Source: Sphingobacterium griseoflavum (GTDB lineage Bacteria; Bacteroidota; Bacteroidia; Sphingobacteriales; Sphingobacteriaceae). Taken from it: a stretch of DNA of 64,000 bases. The stretch covers positions 1 through 64,000 of the forward strand of contig NZ_BNAF01000002.1 in assembly GCF_014653155.1 (NCBI RefSeq), in the 5' to 3' direction. Shown in pieces: positions 41,342 through 49,231 of the stretch. The translations under genes were made by a program, and so were the position numbers. The notes below the pieces were generated by a model. That model saw only the letters and a list, made by a program, of their open reading frames with translations. It was not told the origin of the DNA and made no database searches. The first letter of the stretch is position 1. Each line of letters begins with the position of its first letter.

Positions 41342-42478
41342 ATGCAAGTATATTTCGATAATGCCGCAACGACCCCGCTAGACCCTGAAGTGATCGAGGT
41401 GATGACAACAACGATGCACGAGAATTTCGGCAACCCATCTTCCATCCACGCACATGGCAGACAAGTTAAAACCATTGTTGAAAAGGCTAGAAAAACAATT
41501 GCGAGCTTATTAAAGGCTTCACCCTCCGAAATATTTTTTACCTCCGGTGGAACGGAAGCCGATAATATGGCGATCGTTCGTTCCATTGTAGATCTAGGCA
41601 TCACGCACGCCGTGACATCACCCTTAGAACACCATGCTGTTCTACATACCTTAGAAGAACAAGAAAAAAGGGGAAACATCCGGTTGGATTTTGTCCGCAT
41701 TGACGATCATGGGAACGTAGATCTTACACATTTGCGAGAACTATTGTCGAACAATCCGAAGACATTTGTTTCTTTGATGCATGCGAACAATGAAATTGGG
41801 AATTTGACTGACATCAAAGCGGTATCCGAACTATGTCAAGAATTTAATGCCATTTTTCATTCCGATACCGTGCAAACTATGGGGCATTATGCACACGACC
41901 TCTCCGACTTGCATATCGACTTCCTAACTGGTGCAGCACATAAGTTTCATGGCCCCAAGGGAGTAGGCTTTCTCTACATCAATGGACGTAACAAAATCAA
42001 ACCTCTCATTTACGGCGGTGCACAGGAGCGTAACATGCGTGGTGGTACGGAAAACGTTTACGGCATTGTGGGGTTGGCCAAAGCGCTTGAGATCAGTTAT
42101 CGGGAAATGGCGGATCACCAGCAGTATATCCAAGGCCTTAAAGACTATATGCGACGCGAACTTGCGAAAGCTTTACCGGGCATTACCATAAATGGGAATG
42201 AAGAAGCTTCAAGATCACTTTATACCGTATTGAACATTGCACTCCCAAAGACCGAAATAGCGGATATGTTACTATTTAGTTTGGACATCGCGGGCATTTC
42301 CGCGTCGGGTGGTAGCGCTTGCAGCTCGGGTTCTGAAATCGGAAGCCACGTATTACAGGCGCTGAATTGTGATCGCGAACGTCCTTCCGTTCGCTTCTCT
42401 TTCAGCAAGTACAACACTGTGGAAGAGGTAGACTTTGTAGTGAAAACGCTAAAAGATCTTACAGAGAACCACCATTGA
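41342..42478 (+). CDS. cysteine desulfurase, NifS/IscS family
   Basis: The 378-residue PLP enzyme removes sulfur from cysteine for Fe-S clusters and thiolated tRNAs. It starts MQVYFDNAATTPLDPEV. The PLP lysine is in LTGAAHKFHGPKGVGF and the active Cys loop is in SASGGSACSSGSEIGSHVL near residues 320-338. Length and motifs fit the NifS/IscS class I group. No iscU, thiI or other partner gene is adjacent, so the symbol is left empty. A promoter box lies directly before the start codon. Confidence 0.95.
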   Translation: MQVYFDNAATTPLDPEVIEVMTTTMHENFGNPSSIHAHGRQVKTIVEKARKTIASLLKASPSEIFFTSGGTEADNMAIVRSIVDLGITHAVTSPLEHHAVLHTLEEQEKRGNIRLDFVRIDDHGNVDLTHLRELLSNNPKTFVSLMHANNEIGNLTDIKAVSELCQEFNAIFHSDTVQTMGHYAHDLSDLHIDFLTGAAHKFHGPKGVGFLYINGRNKIKPLIYGGAQERNMRGGTENVYGIVGLAKALEISYREMADHQQYIQGLKDYMRRELAKALPGITINGNEEASRSLYTVLNIALPKTEIADMLLFSLDIAGISASGGSACSSGSEIGSHVLQALNCDRERPSVRFSFSKYNTVEEVDFVVKTLKDLTENHH

Positions 42479-42568
42479 CGAACAGTCAGCACTTTTTACG
42501 AGTAAGCGGATTGCAAAATCTTAATCGATATAATTGGTGATCAATCACGCTGCAAGTCAGCCGTCCGG

Positions 42569-42982
42569 TTATTCTAAGGAGCGTAAAATATAACGCTCCG
42601 CTAAATCGCCTGTAATTTCATTACCAGACAAATCCAGTTGACGCAACTGGTTTGGTTCGACCTTATACTTAAAATCAAGGCCTTCCAAGTTGAGCTCGCC
42701 CTCTTGCAGTTCCCACTTACCAGTTTTTGAAAACGCCTCTGTGCTTTTGCCAACGTATACATATTCTAATGTATACGCCTTATCGCTTGCTATCGTTAGC
42801 ACCGTAGCAATAGCCTCGCAATCCGTGCAGGGCAAATCGCCACCATATGTTCCGACAAGCCTGCCCTCTGTAATCTTTCCAAACTTATTATTGTCTATGC
42901 TCGCATTTGTACGAGTGTTTATGCAACCAAAGGTCGTTAAAACTACAATTACAAGTCCAGTTAAATATACAAAGAAGCGCAT
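42569..42982 (-). CDS. NlpE-like lipoprotein (copper-resistance NlpE N-terminal domain)
   Basis: The 137-residue lipoprotein has a signal with lipobox TFGC (Cys20) and then only the NlpE N-terminal domain. The family signature GTYGGDLPCTDCEAIATVLTI carries the CxxC pair near residues 51-54; strands YTLEYVYVGKSTEAF and GKWELQEGELNL follow. The E. coli protein has a second C-terminal domain and signals surface or copper stress through Cpx; this one lacks it. Bacteroidota have no Cpx system, so the role is open. The ORF can start with GTG one codon earlier, but the ATG at 42982 is preferred. Confidence 0.88.
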   Translation of the reverse strand: MRFFVYLTGLVIVVLTTFGCINTRTNASIDNNKFGKITEGRLVGTYGGDLPCTDCEAIATVLTIASDKAYTLEYVYVGKSTEAFSKTGKWELQEGELNLEGLDFKYKVEPNQLRQLDLSGNEITGDLAERYILRSLE

Positions 42983-43051
42983 CACATAAGATTTTGGGTA
43001 TCAACAACAAAAAGGATACCACAAAATGTTAACTATGCAAGTTCTCCCCGT

Positions 43052-43390
43052 CTAATTATCCCAATCGTCTTCCTCAATGCCACGAGCGAGATTATATGCG
43101 GCAAGCAGTTCACTATAGGCATGCCTATTTTTTACACGTTGTGCTACCTGAAGACCGTTCTGATAGATTAAGAAAGCCTGCTCTCTATCTTGTATTTCCT
43201 CCAAGTATTTTGCATAGTGGTAATAGGTTCCTACATAATCTGGATGGTGCATGACTAAATCTTTAAATCCAGATAAAGTTTTATCTTGATCGCCCAGCTT
43301 TTTATACTCTAGCGTCAATGCATATTTTAAGAAGGGATCGTTTGGTGTTTCCGCAAGAAATGCCTGTAGTTCTTCGATTCTGTTCGACAT
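43052..43390 (-). CDS. small tetratricopeptide-repeat protein
   Basis: The 112-residue cytoplasmic protein contains about two and a half TPR units (residues about 15-100; for example NDPFLKYALTLEYKKLGDQDKTL and PDYVGTYYHYAKYLEEIQDREQAF), a scaffold for protein binding. No signal peptide is present and no function can be given. It is followed by the NlpE-like gene 69 bases downstream on the same strand. Confidence 0.82.
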   Translation of the reverse strand: MSNRIEELQAFLAETPNDPFLKYALTLEYKKLGDQDKTLSGFKDLVMHHPDYVGTYYHYAKYLEEIQDREQAFLIYQNGLQVAQRVKNRHAYSELLAAYNLARGIEEDDWDN

Positions 43391-43791
43391 AGATCGTTAT
43401 GGCTTGTTTAAAATACAAAATTAATAAAATAGTAGCGTTTAATCCCGAACACGGCTTGACATTTTAATAGAAAAAATACTATGCTAGCATATAAAAATGA
43501 CAATTGATTGACGATAACAACAATGAATCTTTATTTTAAAAAAATTAAAATTATGCATGTGTTAACGCGATAATATTTATAAATATATTAATACAAACAC
43601 AGATTTACTAAAATATTCATAAAATCAGAGCGTTGTTAATTGATATTTTCTTTGCATAGCATTGCTTGGTTTTCGTGTCAAAAATCAATAGGTTTGTGAA
43701 GACAGCTAGTAACAGGGCGTGTTTTTATGCTTGAAGACAGAAGGCTACTACCCGCTCCTCGATCTTTTTAAAATAATAAACTTATAAATTG
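43391..43791. other. gene-free AT-rich stretch between the TPR gene and etfBA
   Basis: These 401 bases are among the most AT-rich in the window. They contain a perfect 12-base palindrome (43480-43491) and AT-rich runs, but no ORF with coding character. They must hold the divergent promoters of the TPR gene and the etfBA operon, although no full TAnnTTTG is seen. Confidence 0.6.
43480..43491. promoter_or_regulatory. 12-base perfect palindrome upstream of etfBA
   Basis: TATGCTAGCATA is a perfect palindrome, 300 bases upstream of etfB and 90 bases upstream of the TPR gene. It is a possible operator, for example for a TetR or MarR-type regulator of fatty-acid oxidation. It may also be chance. 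Confidence 0.3.
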
Positions 43792-44529
43792 ATGAAAATA
43801 CTTGTATGCCTCAGTAACGTTCCGGATACCACATCCAAAATTACCTTTACAGATAATAATACCTCGTTCAACAGCGCGGGTGTTCAATACATAATCAACC
43901 CTTACGATGAGATTGCGCTTTCGAGAGCGGTCGAGCTTGCAGCGGAGGCGCAAGGAACTGTAACCGTTATTCATGTCGGCGAATCATCGTCAGACGCAAC
44001 GATTAGAAAAGCTTTGGCTGTTGGAGCCGATGATGCTGTTCGCATCGATTCGGTTGCCCGTGACGCTTGGTTTGTGGCGAACCAGATTGCCCACTATGCG
44101 AAAGCACATGCCTTTGATCTTATTTTGACAGGTCGCGAATCCATTGACTACAACGGCGCGCAAGTACAGGGTTTTCTGGGTGAACTATTGGAAATACCTT
44201 CGATTTCCATTGCAAAAAAACTGGACATCAACAGTATGGAAGCAAGTGTAGAAAGAGAAATTGAAGGCGGAAAAGAGGTGATGATCGTTTCGTTGCCCAT
44301 CGTTGTTGGAACAGCGGAGGGCGTAGCGGAGCCTAAGATACCGAACATGCGTGGCATCATGACAGCGAGAACGAAGTCTTTACAGGTTTTAGATCCTATT
44401 GCTGTTCCGGTACTTTCCAAGATTACGCATTACGATACCCCTGCGCCGCGTGGCGAGGTCAAACTTATTGATAAAGCCAATGTCGAGCAGCTTGTACAAC
44501 TGCTACATAGCGAAGCGAAAGTAATTTAA
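43792..44529 (+). CDS. etfB: electron transfer flavoprotein subunit beta
   Basis: The 245-residue subunit binds AMP and joins EtfA to pass electrons from acyl-CoA and other dehydrogenases. It starts MKILVCLSNVPDTTSKITF; an in-frame TTG directly before the ATG is ignored. Signature parts are YIINPYDEIALSRAVELAAEA, AVGADDAVRI and DLILTGRESIDYNGAQVQGFLGELL, plus the ETF beta signature VEREIEGGKEVM...VVGTAEGVAEPKIPNMRGIM. It is followed by etfA after 28 bases. Confidence 0.97.
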   Translation: MKILVCLSNVPDTTSKITFTDNNTSFNSAGVQYIINPYDEIALSRAVELAAEAQGTVTVIHVGESSSDATIRKALAVGADDAVRIDSVARDAWFVANQIAHYAKAHAFDLILTGRESIDYNGAQVQGFLGELLEIPSISIAKKLDINSMEASVEREIEGGKEVMIVSLPIVVGTAEGVAEPKIPNMRGIMTARTKSLQVLDPIAVPVLSKITHYDTPAPRGEVKLIDKANVEQLVQLLHSEAKVI

Positions 44530-44557
44530 TGTTAACCATGTTTTTGAAAAAATAATT

Positions 44558-45532
44558 ATGTCCATATTAGTATATATAGAAAACGTTGAAGGCGAGCTAA
44601 AGAAATCAGCATATGAGACGTTATCTTATGGCAAAGCGCTTGGCGATATGACAGGCGAGGAAGTTACGGCGTTGAGTATAGGAAATGTTTCAGGGGAACA
44701 ACTCGAAAAAGTTGGCAAATACGGGGTAAAAAAGGTCATTGAAGTCAATACAAAAGATCTGAGCCACTTCCTTAACCAAGCCTATGCTTCGGTTATTTCG
44801 GAGGTCGCGAAAAATCTGCATACGAATACGGTGGTGCTGGCCAACTCTTTCAGTGGAAAAGGCCTTGCCCCTCGGGTGGCCGCAAAACTGAGCGCAGCCT
44901 TAGCGGATGGCGCGATTTCCCTTCCGGAGATTTCTGGAGCGGCTTGGACAATCAAAAAGGCGGTGTTTTCGAACAAAGCCATTGCAACGGAGGAGCTACA
45001 TGAGCAGAAAAAGGTCATCGCCATAACGCCAAATAGCTTAGAGGCAAAAGTGTCCCCTGTCGAGGTTACTGTGGAAAAGTATGAGCCACAGGTGCTGCCT
45101 GCAGATTTATCTACGATCATCAAGGATATCGTGCGGGCGACGGATAAAATATCGCTACCGGAGGCAGATATTGTTGTTTCTGCGGGACGTGGAATGAAGG
45201 GACCTGAAAATTGGGCTATGATCGAGGAACTGGCGCAGGTTTTGGGAGCGGCGACGGCTTGCTCCAAACCTGTTTCGGATGCGGGTTGGCGCCCGCATGA
45301 GGAGCACGTTGGCCAAACAGGCTTGGCCGTAACACCCAATCTGTACATAGCGATTGGGATTTCGGGTGCCATTCAGCATCTGGCAGGGGTCAGTGCTTCG
45401 AAAACGATTGTCGTGATCAATAAGGATCCAGAAGCTCCCTTTTTTAAAGTTGCTGACTACGGCATTGTGGGCGACGCATTTGAAGTGATACCCCAGCTAA
45501 TCGAAGCGATTAAAGCGTATAAAAATAACTAA
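44558..45532 (+). CDS. etfA: electron transfer flavoprotein subunit alpha
   Basis: The 324-residue subunit binds FAD. Its N-terminal domain parallels EtfB (residues about 1-190). The C-terminal FAD domain contains VVSAGRGMKGPENW, AACSKPVSDAGWRPHEEHVGQTG, LYIAIGISGAIQHLAGVSASKTIVVINKDPEAPFF and ADYGIVGDAFEVIPQL. Length is standard. The pair probably serves beta-oxidation or amino-acid oxidation, though no dehydrogenase is adjacent. Confidence 0.98.
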   Translation: MSILVYIENVEGELKKSAYETLSYGKALGDMTGEEVTALSIGNVSGEQLEKVGKYGVKKVIEVNTKDLSHFLNQAYASVISEVAKNLHTNTVVLANSFSGKGLAPRVAAKLSAALADGAISLPEISGAAWTIKKAVFSNKAIATEELHEQKKVIAITPNSLEAKVSPVEVTVEKYEPQVLPADLSTIIKDIVRATDKISLPEADIVVSAGRGMKGPENWAMIEELAQVLGAATACSKPVSDAGWRPHEEHVGQTGLAVTPNLYIAIGISGAIQHLAGVSASKTIVVINKDPEAPFFKVADYGIVGDAFEVIPQLIEAIKAYKNN

Positions 45533-45639
45533 ACAACATATTGAAACAAAGTAAGTGGCTAGACATCAAGAAATTGTGTTTGGCCATTTTTATTTTGACG
45601 TGAATATTTACATCTTTGTAGCAAGGTAAGGCTTTAAGA

Positions 45640-46269
45640 ATGAAGAAAATCAAATTAGATATAGTTGGGTTATCCTACAGTCAGACACAATCAGGAGCAT
45701 ATGCATTGGTACTTGGCGAGATTGGCGGCAATCGCCGGTTACCTATTATTATTGGTGGTTTTGAAGCTCAGGCAATTGCTGTCGAAATTGAAAAAATGCA
45801 GCCATCGCGGCCACTTACCCATGATCTTTTCAAATCATTCGCCGACAACTTCGACATTAAAATCCAGGAAATCCTGATCTATAATTTGATAGATGGTATT
45901 TTTTTTGCCAAGCTCATTTGCTCCAATGGGGGAAAAGCCGTGGAACTTGATTCCCGTACGTCCGACGCGGTAGCCTTGGCCGTACGTTTTGGATCCCCTA
46001 TATACACCTATGATTTTATTATGGATGCTGCCGGCATCATTATCGAGAGCAACGATTTCGCTTTCTTAGAAAACATTGAAAATATCCCCCCTAAGGAGAA
46101 TACACTCCAAAAAGAGGAGACAACATCCGAGAAGAGCAATCAGGCAGCCTCTCCTTACGCCAACCTAAACGACGAACAACTCGAAGCTACGTTGAGCAAA
46201 GCAATTGAAGCCGAACAGTACGAAACAGCTGCGAAAATACGGGACGAGATTGAACGTAGAAAATCATAA
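45640..46269 (+). CDS. bifunctional nuclease-family protein (DUF151) with UvrB/UvrC motif
   Basis: The 209-residue protein has an N-terminal BFN/DUF151 domain (about residues 1-140; GEIGGNRRLPIIIGGFEAQAIA, LIDGIFFAKLICSNGGKAVELDSRTSDAVALAVRFG) and a C-terminal UVR motif (residues about 172-208; LNDEQLEATLSKAIEAEQYETAAKIRDEIERR). The combination is typical of Bacteroidota and resembles plant BFN nucleases that cut RNA and DNA, with a defence or stress role. Biochemical activity in bacteria is not firmly established. A promoter-like CATCTTTG lies about 20 bases upstream. The transporter gene follows 18 bases later on the same strand. Confidence 0.9.
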   Translation: MKKIKLDIVGLSYSQTQSGAYALVLGEIGGNRRLPIIIGGFEAQAIAVEIEKMQPSRPLTHDLFKSFADNFDIKIQEILIYNLIDGIFFAKLICSNGGKAVELDSRTSDAVALAVRFGSPIYTYDFIMDAAGIIIESNDFAFLENIENIPPKENTLQKEETTSEKSNQAASPYANLNDEQLEATLSKAIEAEQYETAAKIRDEIERRKS

Positions 46270-46287
46270 TTATCCTAAAACCACACT

Positions 46288-47658
46288 ATGTCCATTAAAT
46301 TACGATTAACCATCATGAGCTTCTTTCAATTTTTTGTGTGGGGAGCTTGGTTAATTACAATCGCTAACTATTGGTTTGGCACCAAACAATGGGATGGCAC
46401 CCAGTTTGGGGCCATATTTGCCACGATGGGTATCGCATCCCTTTTTATGCCAACGCTAATGGGGATTATTGCCGACCGATGGGTTCATGCGGAAAGGCTT
46501 TATAGCCTCATGCATTTTCTGTATGCTGCTACCTTATTTTACTTACCACAGGTTGACGATCCGCAGTTATTTTTTTATATCATGCTGTTGGCGATGTGCT
46601 TTTATATGCCGACACTTGCCTTATCCAATTCCATCTCCTACACAGCATTAACCACCGGAAAATATGATCTCGTTAAAGCTTTCCCACCCATTAGAGTCTG
46701 GGGTACTGTGGGTTTCATCGGTGCGATGTGGTTAGTCAACTTGACGGGCAACAAGGCCACTGCCCACCAGTTCCATATTGCAGGTGCTGCTGCATTCGGA
46801 TTGAGTTTATTTGCTTGGAGCCTTCCCAAGTGTCCACCAAGAAATGTAAAGGGCGAGAATCAATCGTTAATACAGACATTCGGTTTAGAGGCATTTAAAC
46901 TTTTTGGCAATTACAAAATGGCGCTTTTCTTTATTTTTTCTATGTTTTTAGGCGGGGCGCTGCAATTAACGAATGCTTATGGAGACGTGTTCCTCGATGA
47001 ATTTAAATTTTATCCAAAATACGCGGATTCTTTTGTCGTGGAGTATTCTACCATCATCATGTCCATCTCCCAAGTGTCAGAAACCTTGTTTATATTGGCG
47101 ATCCCCTTTTTTTTAAAACGGTTTGGTATTAAAAAAGTCATGCTATTGTCTATGTTCGCCTGGGTACTGCGCTTTGGGCTATTTGCGTACGGTGATCCGT
47201 CCGCGGGACTATGGATGATCGTACTATCCTGTATTGTTTATGGGATGGCTTTTGACTTTTTTAACATCTCTGGTTCGCTGTTTGTAGAAACATCAACAAC
47301 TGCGCGCATACGAAGCTCTGCGCAGGGTTTGTTTATGATGATGACAAATGGCTTTGGTGCCGTATTGGGGAGCCTGCTATCTGGATGGATTATTGACAAC
47401 TATTTTACCTTACACTTTTCTGATCTGTCTAGATTAGCCAGCTACCTCAAAACGGAGATGTCGAACGAAAACTTAATTGGATTTGTCAAGGGGCGAGGTA
47501 TCTCCGTGCTTCAGGATGGCACTTTGAGTAAGAATCTTCTTTTGAAGGATTGGCAGCATATCTGGCTTGCATTTGCAGCATACACCTTTGTTATAGCCAT
47601 CTTATTTGCCGTACTTTTCAAGCATAGACATGAAACACAACATAAAGAGATGGCCTAA
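46288..47658 (+). CDS. nucleoside permease, MFS (NupG-like)
   Basis: The 456-residue inner-membrane carrier has about twelve hydrophobic helices. The beginning (LTIMSFFQFFVWGAWLITIANYWFG), the loop GIIADRWVHAERL, and VWGTVGFIGAMWLVNL agree with the nucleoside:H+ symporter branch of the major facilitator family. The exact substrate is not certain. It follows the bifunctional nuclease gene by 18 bases; uptake of nucleosides next to a nuclease-like protein is an attractive pairing, but only a suggestion. The MscS gene comes 39 bases later. Confidence 0.88.
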   Translation: MSIKLRLTIMSFFQFFVWGAWLITIANYWFGTKQWDGTQFGAIFATMGIASLFMPTLMGIIADRWVHAERLYSLMHFLYAATLFYLPQVDDPQLFFYIMLLAMCFYMPTLALSNSISYTALTTGKYDLVKAFPPIRVWGTVGFIGAMWLVNLTGNKATAHQFHIAGAAAFGLSLFAWSLPKCPPRNVKGENQSLIQTFGLEAFKLFGNYKMALFFIFSMFLGGALQLTNAYGDVFLDEFKFYPKYADSFVVEYSTIIMSISQVSETLFILAIPFFLKRFGIKKVMLLSMFAWVLRFGLFAYGDPSAGLWMIVLSCIVYGMAFDFFNISGSLFVETSTTARIRSSAQGLFMMMTNGFGAVLGSLLSGWIIDNYFTLHFSDLSRLASYLKTEMSNENLIGFVKGRGISVLQDGTLSKNLLLKDWQHIWLAFAAYTFVIAILFAVLFKHRHETQHKEMA

Positions 47659-47680
47659 AAACCATCTTTTTCATTTTTCG

Positions 47681-47688
47681 TATCTTTG
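47681..47688 (+). promoter_or_regulatory. promoter -7 box for the MscS-family gene
   Basis: An exact TATCTTTG stands nine bases before the ATG at 47698, implying a leader of only a few bases. Confidence 0.4.
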
Positions 47689-47697
47689 TCCATTGAT

Positions 47698-49017
47698 ATG
47701 AAGAATACAAATTTTATTGACATTTCCACCCTACAGAAAAGCTTTATTTACGATTGGACATACAGCATGATGGTGAGCATAGGTCTCCCAGAGCAAGTTG
47801 GCCACCTGATGACCTCCATTTCATTACTCATTGCCACACTTATTGTATTACTCCTGACAGATTTTATTGTCCGCAAGATTTTCAAAAGTTTATTTGTTAA
47901 ACTCATTCACAAAACTTCGGCCACATGGGATGATAAACTCCTGGAGAATAATGTATTGAATCACCTCAGTCATTTAGTCCCCGTTTTCCTTGCACAGCAG
48001 CTTCTTCCAGCAATTTTTGTCGGTTTTCCCACTTTCACCGCCGCGTTAATAAAGTTTTTGTCCATTCTCATGATTATTTTGGTTTTTCAGTTATTCGGCG
48101 CGCTGCTAAAAACCACAAGAGATATTTTAAGAACCTCTAAGGTTTTTGTCGACAAGCCGTTGGATAGCTACCTACAGGTTGCACAGATAATCTTGCTATT
48201 TATCTGTGGCACAATCATCTTTTCCGTTGTGACCGGCAATTCACCTTGGTCGTTCTTGGTTTCGCTTGGTGCAGCATCGGCTATATTGATGCTTGTCTTT
48301 AAAGACACTATACTAGGTTTCGTTGCTAGTATACAAGTTTCTGCGAACGACTCGGTGCGGGTGGGAGATTGGGTAGAAATGGCCAAATACGGCGCGGACG
48401 GCGACGTCATACAAATCAACCTGAACAATGTTAAGGTTCAAAATTTTGATAAGACCATCGTTTCCATTCCTACCCATACCCTACTCACGGATTCGTTCAA
48501 AAATTACCGAGGCATGCGGCAATTTGGCGGACGACGGATAAAACGTGCGATCAACATTAAAATCTCTTCGATAAGGTACCTTGATGAGGATGAAATCCGT
48601 AGTTTAAGCCGCATCCATCTGCTCGCGCCCTATATCAAAGAAAGGCAAGAGGAAATTGCGCAATATAACATCGATGTGCAAGCGGATGCGTCTATGCCTA
48701 TTAATGGGAGAAGGATGACAAACATTGGTTTGTTCAGGGAATATATCGAACGTTATGCTCAAAACAACCCGAGCATACATCAAGACCGCATGCTCATGAT
48801 AAGACAACTTGCCCCGACAGAACACGGACTCCCCTTAGAGCTTTATATGTTTGCAGCGAGTACGGAATGGACCTTTTATGAAAACACGATGGCCAATATC
48901 TTTGACCATCTTTTTGCAGCGATCAAATACTTTGATCTTGAAGTTTTCGAATTGCCAGCTTCCGACGATTTGCGGGAGATGTTACATAATGATTCACGCC
49001 ATTCTGCACTGGCGTAA
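47698..49017 (+). CDS. MscS-family mechanosensitive channel (YbdG-like)
   Basis: The 439-residue membrane protein has about five helices in the first 200 residues. The pore-lining helix is rich in Gly and Ala (WSFLVSLGAASAILMLVFKDTILGFVASIQV), and the beta domain starts SVRVGDWVEMAKYGADGDVIQINL. A large cytoplasmic C-terminal domain follows. The pattern is closer to YbdG/MSC-M than to MscS proper. Such channels release solutes during osmotic downshock. A TTG four codons upstream opens the frame, but the ATG at 47698 is preferred. A hairpin terminator follows. Confidence 0.92.
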   Translation: MKNTNFIDISTLQKSFIYDWTYSMMVSIGLPEQVGHLMTSISLLIATLIVLLLTDFIVRKIFKSLFVKLIHKTSATWDDKLLENNVLNHLSHLVPVFLAQQLLPAIFVGFPTFTAALIKFLSILMIILVFQLFGALLKTTRDILRTSKVFVDKPLDSYLQVAQIILLFICGTIIFSVVTGNSPWSFLVSLGAASAILMLVFKDTILGFVASIQVSANDSVRVGDWVEMAKYGADGDVIQINLNNVKVQNFDKTIVSIPTHTLLTDSFKNYRGMRQFGGRRIKRAINIKISSIRYLDEDEIRSLSRIHLLAPYIKERQEEIAQYNIDVQADASMPINGRRMTNIGLFREYIERYAQNNPSIHQDRMLMIRQLAPTEHGLPLELYMFAASTEWTFYENTMANIFDHLFAAIKYFDLEVFELPASDDLREMLHNDSRHSALA

Positions 49018-49044
49018 TCGGCTATCATACCGGTATTATTTTTT

Positions 49045-49075
49045 CACAAAAAAAAGGTTGCGCAAGCAACCTTTC
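49045..49075. terminator. hairpin terminator between the MscS-family gene and the metallophosphoesterase gene
   Basis: AAAGGTTGC, loop GCAA, GCAACCTTT forms a perfect 9-bp stem closed by a stable tetraloop. On the minus strand it is followed by eight T. On the plus strand the tail is weak (TCCCATTT), so it mainly stops leftward transcription and may also end the mscS message. Confidence 0.8.
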
Positions 49076-49231
49076 CCATTTGTATAAAAACAAATTTTGT
49101 TTAAGCATATTTCTCAACAGGCCAACATAACCATAACACTATGAACAAAAATTACTGTGATTCAAAGGTGGACATTTCATATTAATTCCACATGAACAGT
49201 TAGTTAAATAACGTAGTGGCCTACCGATTTA

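Noticed and set aside
44782..45372. 196-codon antisense ORF in etfA
   Set aside because: etfA has all FAD-binding motifs; the antisense frame is Ser/Ala-rich without signature.
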